Shown here piece after piece: positions 58,553-64,000 of a stretch of DNA of 64,000 bases (position 1 is the stretch's first letter; every line of letters starts with the position of its first letter). The notes beneath the pieces were generated by a model that ran no database searches, was not told the DNA's origin, and worked only from the letters and a program-made list of their open reading frames with translations. This DNA comes from Labia minor (Eukaryota; Arthropoda; Insecta; Dermaptera; Spongiphoridae), in the NCBI GenBank assembly GCA_963082975.1, contig OY720349.1, forward strand, positions 61,564,501 to 61,628,500, given 5' to 3'. The position numbers were made by a program, and so were the translations under genes.

Positions 58553-59334
58553 TTATAATTCTTTAAATTCGTACATATGAGTGAAGAATTTAAAAAATTA
58601 TAATTGCGTAAATCTACTTTTAGATTGTTTATATATATATAACCAAATTAATACATACAACGACATAAATTGAATTGAAAATGATTGAGAGGAGAATATA
58701 AATCAGGTTTAAGAAAATTCGGAGAGGTTCGGAATTGGATGGATGTGACATAACATAAGTAGAAGTGTAATTGTAATCTCTATAATATTTCGGTTTAAGT
58801 AGTTTCTCAGAGATAAATAATAATAATAAAATAATTTTCATATCTTCCAAGTCGAAAACTAACTTCTTAATATAATTTTTTATATAATAATAATAAATAA
58901 TTTGAGGAGTTTTGATGACTTTAATGAGAAGTTCAAAAACGCAATAAAAAATAATTCCTTATCAATTCTAAGAACTTCTGTATTGATTTCTGTATATTAT
59001 TCTGAATAATTTCTTTATTTCTAATATCAAAAAAATTATTATTATATTTTTATCAGTTATAAAATTTCAAGAGTTTACTACTTCTAATCTAAATAATAAT
59101 TAACGATATAATATTTAAATGGAATGTCAAGAAGGGATTTGTTTTGTATACACGTAAATTAAGAATTATTTGGGAATATCTATCATTGTTAATGAACTTA
59201 TAGTCACCCTTATAAACAACAGATCCTTATAATCCTTGCTGTGTAGTCAGGACGTACAAGAACCCTTTAATTTGGTTGAAAGTTGTTTAATTCTAACTAT
59301 ATTTTATTTTATAATGTTTTTCTTAACTTCACTT
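58553..59334. other. AT-rich DNA, no feature
   Basis: Nothing recognised; short open frames are AT-driven. Confidence 0.4.
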
Positions 59335-59830
59335 GGCATCTGTCTCTCTGTCTTTTCGCTCTTTTGACAAATTGAAATCGATTTTTCATCGACTTTTTAT
59401 TGAGATAGACTTTTGAAAATTTTTATAGATATTTCAATGGATCCCTAGAAGGTATGGAAGAAATATAATTGAATTATAATTAATTAATTGTAATGTAATT
59501 GATAATATGTAAATTTAATAAAAATTGTTTTAAATTTTGTTACATACTTTGATATAAGTATATTACAGTGAAAAATAATAAAAGATTAATTTCTTAGCTC
59601 TTAATCTATCAATTTTATTGCATAATAAAAAAAAATTGTCAGTTTATGTGTTTAATAAATTTTTTATTATTACAAAAATTTGACTTGATATTTCATATAA
59701 ATAAATAAAATTAAATGCGCCCAACGTTTTTAGTTGAATATGAAGCAATTCATCCATAAACTTTGTTTGTAGAAAAATTATTTTATTCTTTTTAGTCCAT
59801 TGGAAAAACGTTATTTTATAAAATTTTTTT
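59335..59830 (+). repeat. Dispersed repeat copy 2
   Basis: Uninterrupted inverse partner of the repeat at 54.0-55.6 kb. It runs from CATCTGTCTCTCTGTC to AAAACGTTATTTTATAAAA. No reading frame, tRNA-like head or clear terminus is seen, so its class is unknown. Confidence 0.7.
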
Positions 59831-61167
59831 ATATTTATTTTTCTTCTTTATTTAGGTTATTTAGGTTTCCTAATAAGAAATCTTTTAATGAAAATATTTT
59901 TAAGAAGCTAAATTACGAGTGAAACTATCATACCAAAATATATATATATATATATATTTACGTTCTAGAAAATTTTTATAGCAATACATAAATTGAATTT
60001 TCTGTTTGGCAATAATATCATATATCAAAATTTCATGTTCGATATCTTATTTATTTTATTCCCTTGAAATCCCCTGAAACATTCAATTTACTTGGCTGAG
60101 ACTCTTTGCTTCTACAGTCAGGAATTATTGACCAATAGTAGTAGGTATATAAAATATTGGAGAGCAATTCATCTGAGCTTTCTATCAACAGGAATTCAAT
60201 CAACGAAACTCAATGTAGACGGATGGAAATATATACCATATACTTAGGTATATTGGTATGTGACACTGAAAAGGCATGAGGGGTGTGTTTTTGCCACCCC
60301 AAATATTTCCTCTAGCGTGTCATTAAAACTACATTAAAGTATACTTTAACCCGGTAGAATAGAAGAAAATGAATGTCCTGATTTAAATTACGTTATTATG
60401 AAATAAATAATGATGATTTATACTAGCTACTAAGAAAATTCTCATTTTATATTCATCCTATATGGAGATATTATGTAAGAAAAGATTCAAGTAAAAAAAA
60501 TAATAAAATATACGAATTTAGTACATTTTTCATTTTAAACACATTTTCTATCACTTGAATCGTTATAATTTCTACTCAAGCCATCTAAATCCGATTATTA
60601 ATCAGGAAAATTTTGCATACTAGTAAAATGGATTTTAGTATTCACAAAGGAATAATATTGAGTTTGGCTATTCTCTATCTCAGAATTTATCTCCAAGAGC
60701 ACTTAGATATATTTAGTAAATTAACTTTGTATTACCAATATAATATCATTAATAGAATTTTTAAAATTAGTTTTGGACAGTATAGGATTATTGGGTAGAA
60801 GTTGGATAAAGAAGGTGTAAACAGGTAAATTGTTTTATTTTAATCGATCAAACTGAGCTCACCCGAATTGTACAAGTTTTAAACTGCTATTAATGATATT
60901 GAAAAAATATTGTTTATCACATAAACACAAACGACTATATTGGTCTTGAAGAAGTACTCGACTGACATAAATTTTTCTAATTATTTTTCCTGGTTGTACC
61001 TAATTCTTTAGTTTTGCCTTTTAATTGCCGAGATATATCAAGATATATTTATACGAATATAATATCATGAATTATTTAATCTTTACCATAGATTAGTATA
61101 TATTTAATATCAAACTTATAATAGGATCGTCAAAAAAATGAAATAATTTAAAAAGGATCTATTTATT
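59831..61167. other. AT-rich DNA, no feature
   Basis: 60280-60303 contains an imperfect GGGGTG...CACCCC hairpin. A (TA)n run lies at about 59940-59956. No gene recognised. Confidence 0.4.
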
Positions 61168-61517
61168 GTGTTGGGGAATAAGTTCGTGCTTTTTTTTCAA
61201 AGAGCTTTATTTAAACAAAGAACAATAATTATAACAATAAATTAATCAATTATGTATTTGACGTTACTCTTTACCACCTCCTCCCACCTCTCGACCAATT
61301 TGTTGATGCTATACCGCCAAAAATTACCTGGCGATGTGTCGAAGAAGTTGGTGAGTCAGTTTTTGAGGTTCTCGTCGCCGACGACTTCTTATTACTTATT
61401 TGATTCGACATGGAGCGGGAAAGGAAATAATCGGTTGGCACAAGATCCGAAGAGCACGGAGGATGCTCAAGAACCTCCCATTCGAGCTTTTGAAGTGCGG
61501 TTTTGTTATTCCCAACC
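61168..61517 (-). mobile_element. Mariner derivative with transposase C-terminus
   Basis: About 350 bp with imperfect inverted ends (GTTGGGGAATAA and GGTTGGGAATAA). On the minus strand, LEWEVLEHPPCSSDLVPTDY (third catalytic Asp, with SPDLAP changed to SSDLVP) leads to a frame-broken C-terminus: LTNFFDTSPGNFW, INKLVERWEEVV, ending YIID-stop at 61242. All N-terminal coding is missing; the 5' end jumps straight to this segment. A LINE tail abuts it at 61521. Confidence 0.82.
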
Positions 61518-61520
61518 TAA

Positions 61521-61698
61521 TATCTATCTCTGTGGCTCTACGGAACTCGAAAGTTCTTGGCCACAGCCACCACACTTTTCCTAGTGTTCCTGAGGCACAA
61601 CCATCCAATCCTTACCCTCTCCTATCTCTCTCACTACATTATCCATCCACCGTGTCCTTGGTCTTTCAAGCGAACGTTTCCCAATCGGTCTCCCCAAA
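61521..61698 (-). pseudogene. LINE 3'-end fragment
   Basis: Minus strand: GRPIGKRSLERPRTRWMDN, a short deletion, EGKDWMVVPQEH, then a shifted frame with the AAKNFRVP-stop coding end and the CACAGAGATAGATA tail. Truncated at the 5' side after about 180 bp. Confidence 0.8.
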
Positions 61699-62299
61699 AT
61701 AGAAAGAGGATCTGTTTGTAGAATACATTCACTAGGAATATGTAGAATAGTATAAACATACAATATCTACAGTATTTAACTATAATATATATTTATTCGA
61801 TGATTTTTCTATCGTGGTAAACATACTGTTCTGGTGTGGTTTAGTGAAAATGTTGTGGTTATGTTAAAAATCCGGTTGTTTAACTTTTTCTATTTTTCTC
61901 GCACACTTTTCCTAACTACAATAATTATCAATTAACATTATACATTGACCGTAAAATATTCGCTCAGATGAAACATATTTTCAATCTAAAAATAATTGAA
62001 TTAGCTATTAAACAGTGTATATCCATCAAATCGATCCGATAGGTCCATATTAATGCTTAGGAATTTTTCTTACTAATGTAAAATTATTTTTTTTTTATTG
62101 ATATTCAGATGTAAATATATCTGTCGATGTTTATTTAATAATAATATTAAATTAAAGCTTTTCTCTTAACTAGTAGAAGGGAGTGAAAGAAGTCTCAATT
62201 TTCAAATTCAAAAAAAAAAGAAAAAAAAAAAACAAAATAATAATAATAAAAATTTGAATAGTTTTAATGAACCGAACTTTTGATTTTTTTTTTTTTAGT
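61699..62299. other. AT-rich DNA, no feature
   Basis: A-rich tract at 62211-62240. No gene recognised. Confidence 0.45.
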
Positions 62300-62715
62300 A
62301 TAAAAATAGAATGAAAAATGATGATTGTTGGTTAATGTCTGTCATTCAAGGCCAAGATTGGGCCCCGTATGTTTATCCTACTTTGTGCACCCCTGGTTTA
62401 GTCAGTCAGTCCCTCTGCTCTGAACAAATAAGAGGGACAAAGAGAGAGTGAAAGCGTAGTAATGGTGGGGTGCGCGGAGGGAGGGGGGGGGCTTGAGTAG
62501 TGGGGGCGAACGCACGCCCGCACGCCCCTCAAGCGCAGTCACTCAGTTGAAGGCTCGTCGTCGAGTTTCTCACTTCACGTTGTGTCGTAGTCGTTATCTG
62601 TTATCGCATTCAAGTCAGGGTTGTACGGGGTGATTGCATTGAGAAATTTGTGTGCTCGTGAGGGTGGTTTTGTTTCTGACGACGGATACCCTTCATGTAT
62701 TAAATGCTGTCAGTG
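62300..62715 (+). promoter_or_regulatory. Candidate host promoter and noncoding first exon
   Basis: This is the only strongly GC- and CpG-rich stretch in the window (core 62460-62680, with GAACGCACGCCCGCACGCCC). It matches no repeat family here. TCAGTT at about 62545 fits the arthropod initiator consensus. Downstream, CAGTG followed by GTGAGT (intron starting at 62716) is a good splice donor, after which composition returns to AT-rich as an intron would. No ATG-initiated long frame is present, so the exon would be 5' UTR. What the gene is cannot be told from this window. Confidence 0.4.
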
Positions 62716-64000
62716 GTGAGTTGAATAAACCGAAATATATATATATATATTCTCTAAAATCTATTTTCTTCAAAATAAATTTTATTAAATAAATAAATAA
62801 CGGAGATTGGCCCATAAATTTCATTTAAATATTTAAATCAATAAAATATTCAATTAAATCAATAAAATGATCAAATTTATCAATAAAATGATCCAATTTA
62901 TCAAATATATATGCAATCTTTTTTTATATTCTAATAAATATATACTATTTGTAAAAAGTGCATGAGTGTAAATCTAAATGAACAATTTACATTGGAAAAA
63001 TAATGAGTTTTTCATCCCCGTGTTATTGTTTTGTCACTTTTAACTACCCCCCTATTATCATGTAATCCTTATTTTTGAAGCGAAAGCCAAAAAAATCCGA
63101 AATTGTCACGTACTCGTTAAGAATCTTATGGATCACGTTCTACCCTTTGAGAAACACCACAATTTTCCATTAAGATTTTTTTTTTCTTTTTCTTTTTTAA
63201 TAAGCCGAGAGAAATGCTATTGGGTTTCATTAAAAATAAAAATGCTTGTTTATTTACCCATTAATTGAGCTAACATCACATAATATTCTTATAATATGTT
63301 TATTTACTAGAAAAATTAATTTATTTAAATTAGTCTATAATTATTTTTGTTTATTTCAATTTTTTTGTAAATTCTATTCTATTTGAATTGTATTCTCGAT
63401 TATATTGCATGTTGATGATTATAATATTTTTTTATTAAAAATATAGGAATAAAAAAATATGATTGATAATTAAAATTGACAAGAATAAAATACATTCAAT
63501 TTCAGGGGTTGAAAAAAATCAATATATAACAATTTAAAATTGTAAAATTTTATTCTCTTCTTATTAATAATTAAACTACTTTTTTTGAATTAATATATTT
63601 AAAATTATTTCATAATAAATTTCGAGAAACTTTCCTTATCGCCATAGTAATTTTATTCCTGTGTCGAGCAATTAATTTATCACCAAAATCAGACCTTCAT
63701 GACTACATCCTCAGATATTCAGAAATTTTTCTGTCCAATATTCTACTTCAAAAGATTATAATTATTTCTTTTGAATATTTATTTTATAATTAATAAATAA
63801 AATATCCATAGTTCAATAGTACTGAATTTACTTACTATATATTTTCGATTTTGATATTATATTTTTTCTTTCTAATTATTTCTATCATATTGCTATAAAA
63901 AATTGAATGTCTAATTAATTTTTGCTTTTAAACAAAAAAAAAAAAACTTCCTTTACTTGACTTATATAAATATATGTATATTACTTTTTCAATTATTATT
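62716..64000. other. AT-rich DNA, possible first intron
   Basis: A (TA)n run at 62737-62751 is followed by AT-rich sequence to the window end. No element or exon recognised. Confidence 0.35.

Noticed and set aside
1..64000. LTR retrotransposon or endogenous virus
   Set aside because: I see no paired long terminal repeats, primer-binding site, gag/pol aspartate-protease motifs or viral genes in any frame.
1..64000. Bacterial or symbiont DNA
   Set aside because: No operon structure, ribosome-binding sites, bacterial genes or IS elements; all recognisable coding relics are eukaryotic transposons.

Overview
The window is eukaryotic nuclear DNA, strongly AT-rich, with no operons and no complete host protein-coding gene that I can recognise. 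The repeat content (many mariner/Tc1-like lineages, hAT elements, a non-LTR retrotransposon with a GATA-type tail, tRNA-derived SINEs, and Helentron-like non-autonomous elements with microsatellite cores) fits an arthropod, most likely an insect. A hemipteran is my best guess, at low confidence. The sequence reads as intergenic or long-intron DNA heavily colonised by transposons.

Layout. 0-8.5 kb: a LINE 3' fragment, copies of two abundant non-autonomous families (called A and B here) and two tRNA-SINEs. 8.5-13.2 kb: mostly unique AT-rich DNA with a few GC-richer islands. 13.2-21 kb: six copies of family A, a SINE, and two unique islands (17.0-17.5 and 19.5-19.9 kb). 21.8-28.5 kb: three hAT insertions with perfect 8-bp target duplications, a near full-length mariner with a frameshifted transposase, and LINE relics. 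28.6-36.7 kb: a GC-rich hairpin patch, diverged repeats, more A and B copies, and a LINE interrupted by a small hAT element. 37.6-43.6 kb: an internally deleted mariner, a family A copy and a Tc1/mariner-type element with DUF4817-like and D41D features. 44-51.6 kb: A, B, hAT and mariner pieces, including a 29-bp family A remnant that keeps both ends. 53-61.7 kb: a pogo-like MITE, a pair of inverted 0.5-kb repeats (one near a mariner insertion), a 1.16-kb TIR element carrying an iterated motif, two mariner derivatives and a LINE tail. 62.3-62.7 kb: the only clear CpG-rich segment, probably a promoter and first exon of a host gene on the + strand.

Family A has 16 copies, about 7.8 kb or 12% of the window. 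Family B has four copies. They share no evident sequence but have the same plan: a terminal motif at the 5' end, its inverted copy inset from the 3' end, a short stem-loop at the 3' end and a simple-sequence core. That is the published architecture of Helentron-associated elements (HINE/DINE-1-like), which move with proteins supplied elsewhere. No replication-helicase gene is present. Nested insertions and target duplications give partial relative ages: the LINE at 33.9 kb is older than the hAT element inside it, and the hAT element at 27.3 kb is older than the fold-back sequence inside it. Every transposase reading frame is broken or deleted, so nothing in the window looks able to mobilise itself.
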